Below, one piece after another: positions 1 through 8,465 of a stretch of 64,000 nucleotides of DNA. A program made the position numbers and the translations under genes. The stretch comes from Pollutiaquabacter aromativorans (lineage in GTDB: Bacteria > Bacteroidota > Bacteroidia > AKYH767-A > 2013-40CM-41-45): the NCBI GenBank assembly GCA_049177215.1, contig CP185379.1:1550001-1614000 (forward strand). The letters are read 5' to 3'. Each line of letters starts with the position of its first letter. Within the stretch, counting starts at the first letter, position 1. A model generated the notes under the pieces. That model made no database searches and was not told the DNA's origin. It saw only the letters and a list, made by a program, of their open reading frames with translations.

Positions 1-32
1 TGGAGGGGCATAGTGTCTGATTTTTGCAAAAT

Positions 33-62
33 TTTGAAGGGAAGAAATTCTGTTTAATTTTG
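33..62 (+). promoter_or_regulatory. Bacteroidota-type promoter of the ferredoxin gene
   Basis: TTTG at 33-36 is followed after 18 bases by TAATTTTG at 55-62, which matches the Bacteroidota housekeeping consensus TTTG-N17-20-TAnnTTTG. The ferredoxin start codon lies 41 bases further on, a normal leader length. Assigned by motif only. Confidence 0.65.
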
Positions 63-103
63 TTCCCCGTTACGAAACCCCAAAAGTAGAAAGGAAACAC
101 CGT

Positions 104-454
104 ATGGCCATCAAGATTACCGAAGAGTGCATCAACTGCGGCGCCTGCGAACCCGAATGTCCGAACAACGCCATTTACGAAGGCGGAGCTGAGTGGCGCT
201 TCTCCGACGGCACCTCGCTGAAGGGTATGGTGAAACGCATGGACGGTTCCGAGATCGATGCGAACGCCGCCCAATCTCCGGTTGCCACGGATATTTACTA
301 CATCGTTACGGATAAGTGCACGGAGTGTGTCGGCTTCCATGACGAGCCGCAGTGCGCTTCGGTTTGTCCCGTCGACTGTTGTGTTGATGATCCGGACTTC
401 CGCGAATCGAAAGATGAACTTTCAGCCAAGAAGGATCGCATGCACGCTGCATGA
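104..454 (+). CDS. fdx: 4Fe-4S dicluster ferredoxin
   Basis: A 116-residue ferredoxin expected to carry two [4Fe-4S] clusters and move electrons in the cytoplasm. The first cluster motif is CINCGACEPECP (Cys9, 12, 15, 19). The second is Cys72-x2-Cys75-x8-Cys84-x3-Cys88-Pro, with extra cysteines at 92-93. The roughly 50-residue insert between the motifs and the CTEC-x8-C spacing resemble the YfhL/bacterial dicluster family. It has its own promoter (33-62) and a terminator straight after the stop, so it appears to be a single-gene unit. In related genomes as I remember them, this gene sits near serine-biosynthesis genes, as here. The redox partner cannot be told from sequence. Confidence 0.93.
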   Translation: MAIKITEECINCGACEPECPNNAIYEGGAEWRFSDGTSLKGMVKRMDGSEIDANAAQSPVATDIYYIVTDKCTECVGFHDEPQCASVCPVDCCVDDPDFRESKDELSAKKDRMHAA

Positions 455-478
455 TCCGACTGTTGATCGAATAAAAGT

Positions 479-515
479 AACCGCGGTGCGTTCTCGTACC
501 GCGGTTCTTATTTTT
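479..515 (+). terminator. Rho-independent terminator of the ferredoxin gene
   Basis: A 12-bp stem (arms 479-490 and 495-506, core CCGCGGT, one G-T wobble) with a TTCT loop is followed by CTTATTTTT. It ends six bases before the next start codon at 521. Confidence 0.85.
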
Positions 516-520
516 ACTCC

Positions 521-1375
521 ATGTCTCTGGGACGAATCTCTTTCCTCCTTTGCTGCTGGTTGGTTGGACAACAAGCAGTCAAGGGACAAACCGCCCGACC
601 CTTTCCCCTATCGGCCGACTCCGTAAATAGCCTTGTCAAGTCCCTTCAACGCGGACCGGATGACAGCACCCGGGCTGCGGCGAATATGATCTTTCGTCAG
701 CATTTACAGGAGTACTTAAAGGATTCTCTCAGCTTTTCAGTTCCGCCCTATCAGGGTGCATCCAACCTGGGACTTGTGGAGTCGGAAGACAAGCGCTTTC
801 GTCTGTATTCATGGGTAGCTCCGTCGTATGCCGGTGACGTTTACCATTTCCATGGCTTCCTTCAGGTTCGTGATCCGAAGTCGGGATCGGTCTCCCTGTT
901 TGAACTGTCCGACTCCACTACGGTGATCCTTAAACCCGAGTCAGAGAAACTGAGAGTCAATCGCTGGCTGGGCTGCGTTTACTATCAGCTCGTAACGGTG
1001 AAGAAAGGCTCGCGAACTTTCTATACCCTGTTGGGCTGGAAAGGGAAATCGGAACGGCAAACACAAAAAGTGATCGAAGTACTTTACTTTGAAAAGAACG
1101 AACCGCGTTTCGGCTACCCGCTTTTTCGTAACGAAAAAGTTTACAGCAGTCGGCGGGTATTCACCTTCAACTCCATGGCCAGCATGGCGCTTCGCTATGA
1201 ACCTGGGAAACGGATGATACTGTTTGATCATTTGTCAGGCGGCATCGATGATCCCATGTCGGGACCCGACGGGCGATACGACGGCTACCGATTCAAACGC
1301 GGACGATGGAACCTCATGAAAAACGTAGATATACGAGGCGACCAGAAAGGCGGGCGGAAGGGTGTTGAGCGGTAG
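521..1375 (+). CDS. Exported protein of unknown function
   Basis: A 284-residue protein I do not recognise. Residues 1-22 look like a signal peptide (basic start, then ISFLLCCWLVG, and a likely cleavage before QTARPF), so it is probably periplasmic or outer-membrane associated. The mature part is rich in beta-type segments and aromatic residues (for example YSWVAPSYAGDVYHFHGFLQ) with no catalytic motif I can name. The C-terminus is basic (KRGRWNLMKNVDIRGDQKGG). The start is the ATG only six bases after the ferredoxin terminator, so transcription probably begins upstream of or reads through that hairpin. The stop codon lies in the first unit of a 7-bp repeat array. Confidence 0.7.
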   Translation: MSLGRISFLLCCWLVGQQAVKGQTARPFPLSADSVNSLVKSLQRGPDDSTRAAANMIFRQHLQEYLKDSLSFSVPPYQGASNLGLVESEDKRFRLYSWVAPSYAGDVYHFHGFLQVRDPKSGSVSLFELSDSTTVILKPESEKLRVNRWLGCVYYQLVTVKKGSRTFYTLLGWKGKSERQTQKVIEVLYFEKNEPRFGYPLFRNEKVYSSRRVFTFNSMASMALRYEPGKRMILFDHLSGGIDDPMSGPDGRYDGYRFKRGRWNLMKNVDIRGDQKGGRKGVER

Positions 1376-1445
1376 AGATTGGAGATTAGTAATTAGTAAT
1401 TAGTAATTAGTAATTGGTAATTAGTAATTAGTGACTTGTGATGGG
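1370..1445 (+). repeat. 7-bp degenerate tandem array A
   Basis: Heptamers such as TAATTAG repeat about ten times, with point differences (AGATTGG, AGATTAG, TAATTGG, TGACTTG). The first unit, GCGGTAG, contains the stop codon of the preceding gene. It forms a convergent pair with array B. Confidence 0.85.
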
Positions 1446-1480
1446 GTTTTTAGTCAAAAACGGACAAGAAGATAAAATTT

Positions 1481-1533
1481 CACTCATTACTGTTTACTAT
1501 TCACTATTCACTGTTCACTGTTCACTCTTCACC
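1481..1533 (-). repeat. 7-bp degenerate tandem array B
   Basis: About seven heptamers of the TGTTCAC/TATTCAC type, read on the minus strand as GTGAACA/GTGAATA. It lies opposite in orientation to array A, ahead of the aminotransferase gene. Confidence 0.85.
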
Positions 1534-1623
1534 GTTTGCCAATCGCATTTGAACAGTTACGCCGAATCTTCCCTCCAAAACACGTAAATTTGCGACCCTC
1601 GACCGAGCCGGTCCAGCTTAAAA

Positions 1624-2700
1624 ATGGAAATCAAAAAACTCTTCATACCGGGCCCTACCTACGTTCATCCTGACGTCCTGGCCAAGATGGCCACACCGCC
1701 TATCGGGCACCGCACGGCGGAGGCCAGTGCATTGCAGCGCGGCATCAGCGAAAAGTTGCAGCAGTTGATGTACACCACCAACAAGATCGTATTGAGTACT
1801 TCTTCCGGTACCGGTTTGATGGAAGGGGCCATTCGAAGTTTGACGCAAAAGAAAGCGATCGTATTCTCGGTTGGGGCGTTCGGCAAGCGTTGGTGGGAAC
1901 TTGCTCGTCTCAACGGCATCGAAGCCGACCTGCACGAGGAAGAACCCGGACATCCGACTATGCCGGAGACCGTTGAACATTACCTCAAAACCGGCCAGTA
2001 TGACGTGGTGACGGTTACCCATAACGAAACCAGTACCGGCATCCAGAATCCAATCGAGAGCATCGCAGAGGTTGTCTCCAAGTATCCGGATGTGATCTGG
2101 CTGGTCGATACCGTCAGTTCGCTCGGTGGTGTAAAGGTTGAAGTGGATCGATTAGGAATCGATGTTTGCATTTCCAGTTCACAGAAAGCACTGGCTCTTC
2201 CACCGGGTTTGGCTTTGGCGAGCATTTCACCGAAAGCGGAAGAGCGTCTGAAGGCTATCGGTCCAAGAGGATATTACCTGGACCTGGGTACCTTGGTGAA
2301 GTATGTCGACGAGAAGGACTATCAATATTCCTGTACTCCCTCCATCGCACACATGTTCGCGTTGGACTTTCAACTTGACCGAATTCTAAAAGAGGGTCTG
2401 GAGAATCGCTTCATCCGGCATGTCGAGATGGCCGAATACATGATCAACTGGGCTTCCCACTTCTATCGGGTGTTTCCTCAGCCAGGCTTTGAATCGATGA
2501 CCGTCACCTGTATCGAGAATACCCGCAAAACCGACATCGGCGCGCTTAACAAGTCCTTACGTGAACGCGGCATGCTCATTTCCAATGGCTACGGAAGTCT
2601 AAAGGACAAGACCTTCCGCATCGGACACATGGGCGACCTGACACTCGAGGATATGGAAGCGCTTACGGAAGCGATGGAGGAGATTTTGGGGTTGAATTAA
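1624..2700 (+). CDS. Class V PLP-dependent aminotransferase
   Basis: A 358-residue fold-type I enzyme of the alanine-glyoxylate/serine-pyruvate aminotransferase group. The N-terminus IPGPTYVHPDVLAKM is typical. The PLP-aspartate is in LVDTVSSLGG (Asp162) and the Schiff-base lysine is Lys188 in SSSQKALALPPG. A glycine-rich phosphate-binding turn occurs at SSGTG (60-64). The next gene encodes DUF1015. In Bacteroidota that family often lies beside serA/serC, so a role as phosphoserine or serine aminotransferase is my inference; alanine-glyoxylate transaminase is the alternative. Repeat arrays flank it on both sides, which isolates it from neighbouring genes. Confidence 0.85.
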   Translation: MEIKKLFIPGPTYVHPDVLAKMATPPIGHRTAEASALQRGISEKLQQLMYTTNKIVLSTSSGTGLMEGAIRSLTQKKAIVFSVGAFGKRWWELARLNGIEADLHEEEPGHPTMPETVEHYLKTGQYDVVTVTHNETSTGIQNPIESIAEVVSKYPDVIWLVDTVSSLGGVKVEVDRLGIDVCISSSQKALALPPGLALASISPKAEERLKAIGPRGYYLDLGTLVKYVDEKDYQYSCTPSIAHMFALDFQLDRILKEGLENRFIRHVEMAEYMINWASHFYRVFPQPGFESMTVTCIENTRKTDIGALNKSLRERGMLISNGYGSLKDKTFRIGHMGDLTLEDMEALTEAMEEILGLN

Positions 2701-2760
2701 ATAGTGAATAGTGAATAGTGAATAGTGAACAGTGAACAGTGAACAGTAAATAGTGAATCC
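2698..2760 (+). repeat. 7-bp degenerate tandem array C
   Basis: Eight to nine heptamers drift from GTGAATA to GTGAACA to GTAAATA. It starts at the stop codon of the aminotransferase and runs straight into the 37-bp hairpin repeats. Confidence 0.85.
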
Positions 2761-2827
2761 TGCCCGCCGTAGCTATAGCGAAGGCGGGAGTGAATCCTGC
2801 CTGCCGTAGCTTTAGCGAAGGCAGGAG
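2754..2827. repeat. Two tandem 37-bp hairpin (REP-like) elements
   Basis: Units 2754-2790 and 2791-2827 are identical except at three positions. Each holds arms around the core GTAGCTATAGCGAA (copy 1) or GTAGCTTTAGCGAA (copy 2). Arms CCCGCC/GGCGGG in copy 1 become CCTGCC/GGCAGG in copy 2, a paired C-to-T and G-to-A change that keeps the stem. Confidence 0.85.
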
Positions 2828-2892
2828 CGAATAGCGAAACTTTAATAGTAACTGGAGAAAGACTATTAATGTGTAGCTGGCATCTGGTATGA

Positions 2893-2942
2893 ACGAATTA
2901 CGAATAACTAATTACTAATTACAAATTACCAGCTACCAGTCC
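2893..2942 (-). repeat. 7-bp degenerate tandem array E
   Basis: Heptamers of the TAATTAC type (ACTAATTAC, ACAAATTAC, CAGCTAC) end about 30 bases before the DUF1015 start. It has the opposite orientation to array C, so the gap holds a convergent pair around the two hairpin units. Confidence 0.8.
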
Positions 2943-2970
2943 CCGAAACCCGAATCAACTACCCACCACC

Positions 2971-4218
2971 ATGGCTATCATCCGCCCCTTTAAAGGAATC
3001 CGTCCGAAGAAAGAACTTGTTGAGAAGATCGCTTCGAAGCCTTATGACGTTTTGAACGAAAAGGAGGCTCGTGCAGAAGCCGCCGGAAACAATCTGTCCT
3101 TCTACCATGTAATCAAGCCGGAGATCGATTTTCCTGACGGTTACAATGTGTATGCGCCAGAGATCTATACCAAAGGCAAATCGAACTTCGATCGGATGGT
3201 TCAGGATGGCGTTTTCTTCAAGGATAAGACCGATTGCCTCTACATCTATGCCCAGACCATGAAGGGTCGCCGGCAGTTTGGCATCGTAGCCGCCGCCGCG
3301 GTGGATGATTACTTCAACGATATCATCAAAAAGCACGAACTGACCCGTCCGGATAAAGAGGAAGACCGCAAGAACCACGTTCGCGTATCGAAGCTCAACT
3401 ACGAACCCGTGTTCTTCGCATACCCGAATGTTCCTGCGCTCGACAAGATCGTCGCGGGTGTAGTTCAAGCTCCGGCCGAATACGACTTTACAGCTGACGA
3501 TGGTATTCGTCACGAGTTCTGGGTGATCTCGGATGGCGCAACGGTCAACCAGATGGTTGATTTATTCGCCGGGATACCCGCTACCTATGTCGCAGATGGT
3601 CACCACCGTACCGCTGCCGCTGCCCTGGTTGGTCAGGAGTTACGAAAAGCGAAACCGGATTATTCAGGCAAAGAATCGTTCAATTTCTTTCTGGCTGTCC
3701 ACTTTCCTGACAACCAGTTGGCCATCATGGATTACAACCGTGTTGTCAAGGATCTCAACGGTTTGAGCAACGAACAATTCCTCGATTCGCTCCGTAAATC
3801 ATTCTTGGTCGAAACGGTCGGTGCCGCGGCGTACCGTCCTGCGCGACTCCACGAATTCAGCATGTACCTCGACGGACAATGGTATAAACTCACCGCCAAA
3901 ACCGGAACGTACGATGACGCTGACCCGATCGGTGTATTGGACGTTACCGTCCTGTCGAAACAGATCCTGGAACCGATTCTTGGCATCCAGGATCTTCGGA
4001 CAGACAAGCGGATCGACTTTGTGGGCGGTCTTCGCGGCCTCGGTGAATTGGAACGCCGCGTGAACAGCGGAGAAATGAAAGTTGCCTTCGCTTTGTACCC
4101 GGTTACGATGAAGCAACTCATTGATATTTCCGACAGCGGTAAAATCATGCCTCCGAAGACCACTTGGTTTGAACCGAAACTGCGCAGTGGATTGATTCTT
4201 CACTCCCTGGAAGATTGA
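2971..4218 (+). CDS. DUF1015 family protein, probable serine-metabolism enzyme
   Basis: A 415-residue cytoplasmic protein of the DUF1015 family. The N-terminus (MAIIRPFKGIRPKKELVEKIASKPYD) and the central motif VADGHHRTAAAALV near residues 206-219 are hallmarks. The DGHHR motif recalls the ParB/Srx-type fold of the archaeal serine kinase SerK, so phosphate chemistry on serine or phosphoserine is a reasonable guess. The aminotransferase upstream supports a serine role. Family membership is clear; the reaction is inference. The stop is followed after three bases by the next gene, so it heads a short co-directional run 2971-5384. Confidence 0.85.
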   Translation: MAIIRPFKGIRPKKELVEKIASKPYDVLNEKEARAEAAGNNLSFYHVIKPEIDFPDGYNVYAPEIYTKGKSNFDRMVQDGVFFKDKTDCLYIYAQTMKGRRQFGIVAAAAVDDYFNDIIKKHELTRPDKEEDRKNHVRVSKLNYEPVFFAYPNVPALDKIVAGVVQAPAEYDFTADDGIRHEFWVISDGATVNQMVDLFAGIPATYVADGHHRTAAAALVGQELRKAKPDYSGKESFNFFLAVHFPDNQLAIMDYNRVVKDLNGLSNEQFLDSLRKSFLVETVGAAAYRPARLHEFSMYLDGQWYKLTAKTGTYDDADPIGVLDVTVLSKQILEPILGIQDLRTDKRIDFVGGLRGLGELERRVNSGEMKVAFALYPVTMKQLIDISDSGKIMPPKTTWFEPKLRSGLILHSLED

Positions 4219-4221
4219 TCC

Positions 4222-4689
4222 ATGTCGTCGAATCAAAACCTCTTTCACCCACCCGATTTCGATTCCATCCTGCAGCGAATCCAGAATCTGAATGCAGATG
4301 CCGAGCGAAAATGGGGCACTATGAACGTCCACCAAATGGTCGTCCATTGCAGCGACCCGATCCGGGAGGTATTAGGAATTCGACCAACACGCAATCTGAG
4401 CAATTTGCTTTTGCGGACCGTCGGAAAATGGATGGCGCTTTACGGACCCGAATGGCAAAAAGGGAAATTCCCAACTTCTCCCGACTATGACCAATTGAAG
4501 AAGGGAACGCCCCCAACCACCTTCGAATCGGATCGTGAGCAACTTCAGCGATTACTGGAAAAAGTTCGCGAACTTCCGCTAAACCATCCGATGCCGCCCC
4601 ATCCGGCTTTTGGGAAGATGAGCAGAAAAGAATGGGGTCGGTTGGGGTATCGACACCTTGACCATCACCTTCGACAATTCAATCGCTGA
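4222..4689 (+). CDS. DinB-like/DUF1569 protein
   Basis: A 155-residue protein with the pattern of the DUF1569/DinB-like four-helix bundle. His near residue 36 (WGTMNVHQMVVHC) and the C-terminal HLDHHLRQF supply a possible metal-binding His triad, as in DinB-fold thiol-dependent transferases. The family is often found in low-GC and Bacteroidota genomes without a defined substrate. It begins three bases after the DUF1015 stop, so it is probably cotranscribed. No signal peptide is seen. Confidence 0.75.
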   Translation: MSSNQNLFHPPDFDSILQRIQNLNADAERKWGTMNVHQMVVHCSDPIREVLGIRPTRNLSNLLLRTVGKWMALYGPEWQKGKFPTSPDYDQLKKGTPPTTFESDREQLQRLLEKVRELPLNHPMPPHPAFGKMSRKEWGRLGYRHLDHHLRQFNR

Positions 4690-4697
4690 GGTTTCCT

Positions 4698-5384
4698 ATG
4701 TCCCCCCTGCCGTTAGTCTTATTACACGGAGCCTTAGGCGATGTCCGCCAATTGCAACCGCTGGCTAAATTGCTGGATGACCGTACTGTCATCTCCGTCA
4801 ACTTTCCCGGGCACGGAACAGATGCTGTGCATTCCACCCCGTTCACGATGGATGACCTGGCTGCTGCCATCACTCAGGTGATGGATGAACATCAGGTCGA
4901 ACGGGCAGACATGTTCGGTTACAGCATGGGCGGTTACGCGGCCCTTTGGTTGCTGCACTTGCAACCTGACCGCGTCCGCCGCCTTTTCACCCTGGGAACC
5001 AAGCTTTCCTGGAATCCTGAAATCGCCACCCGGGAACAGGCGAATCTTCAGCCGGAGAAAATCCGGGAAAAAGTGCCCGCTTTAATGCGTTCACTCGCTC
5101 AGCGTCATGGCGAGGAGCATTGGGAAAAAGTCGTTCGATCCACCGCCGCCATGATGCAATGGTTGGGAAGTCACCCGTTGAAAGAGGAAGACTTCCTCTT
5201 CATGACGCACGAAATCTGCCTCGGTCTGGGTGATGCGGATAAAATGGTTTCGCTGGAAGAGACCCAACGCGTGCTGGGCTACCTGAACAACGGTTCACTT
5301 TCTTCGCTCGCCGGGACGCCCCATCCTTTGGAACAAGTCGATCTGACGCTTCTTCGCGATGTGCTGATCCGGTTCCTGAACTAA
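4698..5384 (+). CDS. Alpha/beta hydrolase
   Basis: A 228-residue alpha/beta-hydrolase fold protein. The oxyanion-side motif LVLLHGALGD (6-15) and the nucleophile elbow GYSMGGYAAL (Ser near residue 76) are clear. Strand motifs such as VISVNFPGHGTD are as in the MenH/BioH group of small esterases. The C-terminal catalytic His is less plain; His in GTPHPLEQVD is the likely candidate. Length fits MenH (SHCHC synthase) but the active-site arginines cannot be confirmed, so a general hydrolase call is safer. It starts eight bases after the previous gene and ends five bases from the convergent photolyase. Confidence 0.85.
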   Translation: MSPLPLVLLHGALGDVRQLQPLAKLLDDRTVISVNFPGHGTDAVHSTPFTMDDLAAAITQVMDEHQVERADMFGYSMGGYAALWLLHLQPDRVRRLFTLGTKLSWNPEIATREQANLQPEKIREKVPALMRSLAQRHGEEHWEKVVRSTAAMMQWLGSHPLKEEDFLFMTHEICLGLGDADKMVSLEETQRVLGYLNNGSLSSLAGTPHPLEQVDLTLLRDVLIRFLN

Positions 5385-5389
5385 GACGT

Positions 5390-6940
5390 TCAGAGCATGT
5401 CCAGGTTCTCCATGTAATATTCCGCCTGGCGCAGTGTTTTATCCCGTTCCGTTGCCGACATCTTATCCCAGGTACGATAGACCATCCCGATGCGCGGGTT
5501 CTTCTCCAGCAGCGGGCGATTGATCTGATGAAAATGCCAATAGAGGGAATTGAACGGGCAGGCCTTGTCACCATGCCGTGACTTCCGATCGTAATCGCAA
5601 CCCGAACAATAATCACTCATCTTATCGATATAGTTACCCGAGGAGACATATGGCTTTGTTCCAACCAGCCCTCCATCCGCAAATTGGCTCATGCCGCGGG
5701 TGTTGGGCATCTCCACCCACTCGAAGGCGTCGATGTAGATGCCCAGGTACCAATCGTCAACAGCACGTGGATCGACACCTGCCAGCAAGGCAAAGTTGCC
5801 GGTGATCATCAACCGTTGAATGTGATGGGCGTAAGCGTTGTCCAGGCTTCCCCGGATGGTTTGATGAAGGCAATTCATTCCGGTTTCACCGTTCCAATAC
5901 CAACCGGGCAATTCCCTGACATGGGAAAAGAAATTTCGCTCCGCATACCCGGGCATATTCGCCCAATAAACTCCCCGGACATACTCCCGCCACCCGAGGA
6001 TCTGTCGCACGAATCCTTCGACCTGTGGAAGCGATATCAAGTCGGGGCGATCGCTGTAGGCAGCCACCGCGGCATCCACCACCTCCCGGGGTGAGAGCAT
6101 TTTCGTATTCAGGGAAAAGGACAAGCGGCTGTGGAACATGAATGGCTCCCCGGATTTCATCGCGTCCTGATAGGTGCCAAAAAATGGAAGCAGTTGTTCG
6201 CAAAACCAGTGCAACAACCGAAGCGACTCCTTCCTGTTCTTCGGCCATGGTAATGCTTTCGGGTCGACGCGTCCCATCGTCCTAACCCCGGCCTGCACCA
6301 CAGTCGCATACAAATCCGTCACGTCATGCTTCAACTGTAGTTCCGTTGGAACTGAGACTTTCCCGTCATACCGGCTACGATTCTCCTGATCAAAATTCCA
6401 CTTCGATCCTTCGGGTTCATCTCCAGCCATCAACACCCCATGTTTCCTGCGCAACATGCGATAAAAGCTTTCCAGGAGGTAGGTCTTCTTCCCTGAAAAA
6501 TGATCGGCCAGCGTAGTCCGTTCGGTATAAAAATGCTCGCTGTCACAGGAGACATACGGTTCACCCGTCGGAAGACAAGCGTTGCGTAATTGCAGATCGA
6601 GCCGATATTCATCCGGTAGCTGGTATTCAAGCCTGCGCGCCTTTGTTGCCCGCGCTATCTGATCAATGTTTCGGGTAAGGTCCTGCTGGTTATCCGGATC
6701 GTCCAGTTTCAGATAACGAATGTGGTGCCCGGCCGCGGTCAGGGCTTCCGCAAACGATCGCATCGCGTGGAAGAAAGCCAATACCTTTTGGATATGATGG
6801 ACGACATAATCCGTTTCCTGACGGACCTCCATCATCAGATACAGGATCCCATCGTCCTTTCTCCTGAACCAGGAGTGCTTTGCATTTAGCTGATCGCCCA
6901 GGATCAGACGAATCGTATGATATCGTGGAGAACTGCTCAC
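5390..6940 (-). CDS. phrB: FeS-containing cryptochrome/photolyase (FeS-BCP, PhrB type)
   Basis: A 516-residue photolyase-related flavoprotein, likely a (6-4) photolyase that repairs UV lesions using light. The N-terminal Rossmann domain starts IRLILGDQLNAKHSWF, where a DNA-photolyase antenna chromophore would bind. The C-terminal FAD domain contains the four cysteines expected for a [4Fe-4S] cluster: Cys357, 445, 448 (CSGC) and 461 (ACPFN). As I recall the Agrobacterium PhrB cysteines (350, 438, 441, 454), the spacing is identical. The start is GTG and overlaps the stop of the LolA-like gene by four bases (GTGA), so translation is coupled. A DUF2256 gene and an SDR typical of photolyase loci lie upstream. 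Confidence 0.93.
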   Translation of the reverse strand: MSSSPRYHTIRLILGDQLNAKHSWFRRKDDGILYLMMEVRQETDYVVHHIQKVLAFFHAMRSFAEALTAAGHHIRYLKLDDPDNQQDLTRNIDQIARATKARRLEYQLPDEYRLDLQLRNACLPTGEPYVSCDSEHFYTERTTLADHFSGKKTYLLESFYRMLRRKHGVLMAGDEPEGSKWNFDQENRSRYDGKVSVPTELQLKHDVTDLYATVVQAGVRTMGRVDPKALPWPKNRKESLRLLHWFCEQLLPFFGTYQDAMKSGEPFMFHSRLSFSLNTKMLSPREVVDAAVAAYSDRPDLISLPQVEGFVRQILGWREYVRGVYWANMPGYAERNFFSHVRELPGWYWNGETGMNCLHQTIRGSLDNAYAHHIQRLMITGNFALLAGVDPRAVDDWYLGIYIDAFEWVEMPNTRGMSQFADGGLVGTKPYVSSGNYIDKMSDYCSGCDYDRKSRHGDKACPFNSLYWHFHQINRPLLEKNPRIGMVYRTWDKMSATERDKTLRQAEYYMENLDML

Positions 6941-7629
6941 TTGGATTTGAAAACATCCGGAGGCAGTCCCTGGTTCACACGATAATTGGAAAAACGTAGA
7001 TAAATCTTCCCTTTTTCCCGCGCTTTCGGATCAATGGGTTTTGAACTTTTCGTGTTGTTCAGATCCGCGGCAACCGCTTTGGGTATCTTGAATTTCCGGG
7101 TGTCAACGGTAAACACCATGCTATCGGGTAAGGCGTACTGCCGTTGGGACCCGAAGAAGTAATCGCTGGTCATCGTACCGTTGGACCGAGTGGTCACCTG
7201 AGAACGTCGAATCAGCTTTTCCGAAACATCGATCCAGAATTTTCCCAGGATCAGATCGGAAGTGTCGGATAAAGGGAGTACGCTGAGCAATTGCAATTCC
7301 CGCCCTTCGAATACCTCTTTTCCCTGCAGGACCGGAACGTAGCTGGCTGTATCGGCCAGGGTTCGTACCACCTGATCGAACCCTTGCCGGGGCAGCATGG
7401 CAATACCCTTCGACTTGATCCGGAATTGGTCGGGCTGACGGAAGAATACGGTTGCCTGCACAGGCAATGCTTTGACGAAACTGATATCGGTCCGGATCAG
7501 CACATCGGCCTGATACTCCCTGACTTTGCGGAACTTACCGTTCAGATCACGCAAGAGTTCGCGCGCATCCTGAGCGGAAAGCTCCATCACGCCAAACAGG
7601 AGTAATAGTGGCAATAGTCGACGGATCAT
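6937..7629 (-). CDS. LolA-like periplasmic lipoprotein-carrier family protein
   Basis: A 230-residue exported protein. The start at 7629 gives MIRRLLPLLLLFGVMELSAQ, a clean signal peptide; a longer open frame upstream would read across the permease gene and is unlikely. After it comes a LolA/LolB-type half-barrel pattern (LNGKFRKVREYQADVLIRTD, FFRQPDQFRIKSKG). It may carry a lipid or sense the envelope. ATGA overlap with the ABC permease stop (7626-7629) and GTGA overlap with photolyase put it in the same translation-coupled operon. Family assignment rests on pattern, not on a catalytic residue. Confidence 0.7.
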   Translation of the reverse strand: MIRRLLPLLLLFGVMELSAQDARELLRDLNGKFRKVREYQADVLIRTDISFVKALPVQATVFFRQPDQFRIKSKGIAMLPRQGFDQVVRTLADTASYVPVLQGKEVFEGRELQLLSVLPLSDTSDLILGKFWIDVSEKLIRRSQVTTRSNGTMTSDYFFGSQRQYALPDSMVFTVDTRKFKIPKAVAADLNNTKSSKPIDPKAREKGKIYLRFSNYRVNQGLPPDVFKSK

Positions 7630-8465
7630 GTGAGGATGTCTTTCCGGTTGAAATGGAAAAGTCCGATACCGAGAAACACGATGATATGGCCAAAGACAAA
7701 GATCGCCGAGTCGCGTATCTGCTCCCATGGGATCGGCTCCTCGAAGAAACTACGCCAGGCATTCATGTGTGTCGTGAACAGATAAGGACGGATGCGTTCG
7801 AACAACGGCACATCCAGGGAGCCGATGATGGTAAACAAGATGATGATCGCCATGGTCGTGATGATCGGGCCGATTGAGTTGTCGGAGTAACAGGACAACA
7901 ACATCGACAAAGCGCCAACCAGTGACAGGGCCAGAAATGCCATGGCCAGTGCGGCAAAGAATCGCCACAGCACATCGTTGGCCGGGATGATCACCAGTTC
8001 GTCGGTTTTCAAGACAATCAGGTCGCCCTGTCCGAAGATCAACAAGCTGACCCCTAATGCCAGTATTCCCAGCCAGACTAATATCAGGAAGGTATACAAC
8101 TGTCCTGCAAAGAATTTCGAAAAAAGGATGGAGGCCCGCGATGCAGGCCGGGTCAACCACAACCGCAAGGTACCCATGGCAGCCTCCCCGGAGATGAGGT
8201 CGCCGGTGACCAGGGCGACAAGCAGGGGAATTTGCAAGATCAACGCCTGCAAGATCACAAAGCAAACCAGGCTTCCGTTCAGGATCTTCCCTTCGAACAC
8301 AAACGACTGCTCTACGTTCTGCGTAACGAACTGGATGTACTCCATCCCGTCCGCATACAACGCGAATTGAACAAGCGTGCAGAAGATAAAGATCACCGCG
8401 AAGCCGATGTAGCTTCTGGGTCGGGCCGCGATTTTCAACAACTCGAGCCAAATGAGGCGGATCAT
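7626..8465 (-). CDS. ABC-2 type transporter permease
   Basis: A 279-residue inner-membrane protein with about six hydrophobic helices. The start at 8465 (MIRLIWLELLKIAARPRSYIGF) overlaps the ATPase stop by four bases (ATGA). The Leu-Leu-Lys-Ile-Ala N-terminal amphipathic helix and GDLISGEAAMGTLRLWLTRP are typical of ABC-2 permeases of the NosY/CcmB-like and bacteriocin-immunity types. The first periplasmic loop carries YIQFVTQNVEQSF. It pairs with the ATPase at 8462-9397. The substrate is unknown. A longer start at 8579 would add 38 residues read from the ATPase gene in another frame and is rejected. Confidence 0.88.
   Translation of the reverse strand: MIRLIWLELLKIAARPRSYIGFAVIFIFCTLVQFALYADGMEYIQFVTQNVEQSFVFEGKILNGSLVCFVILQALILQIPLLVALVTGDLISGEAAMGTLRLWLTRPASRASILFSKFFAGQLYTFLILVWLGILALGVSLLIFGQGDLIVLKTDELVIIPANDVLWRFFAALAMAFLALSLVGALSMLLSCYSDNSIGPIITTMAIIILFTIIGSLDVPLFERIRPYLFTTHMNAWRSFFEEPIPWEQIRDSAIFVFGHIIVFLGIGLFHFNRKDILT

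Noticed and set aside
1370..1533. CRISPR-like array
   Set aside because: Units are 7 bp with no spacers and drift in sequence; no cas genes nearby.
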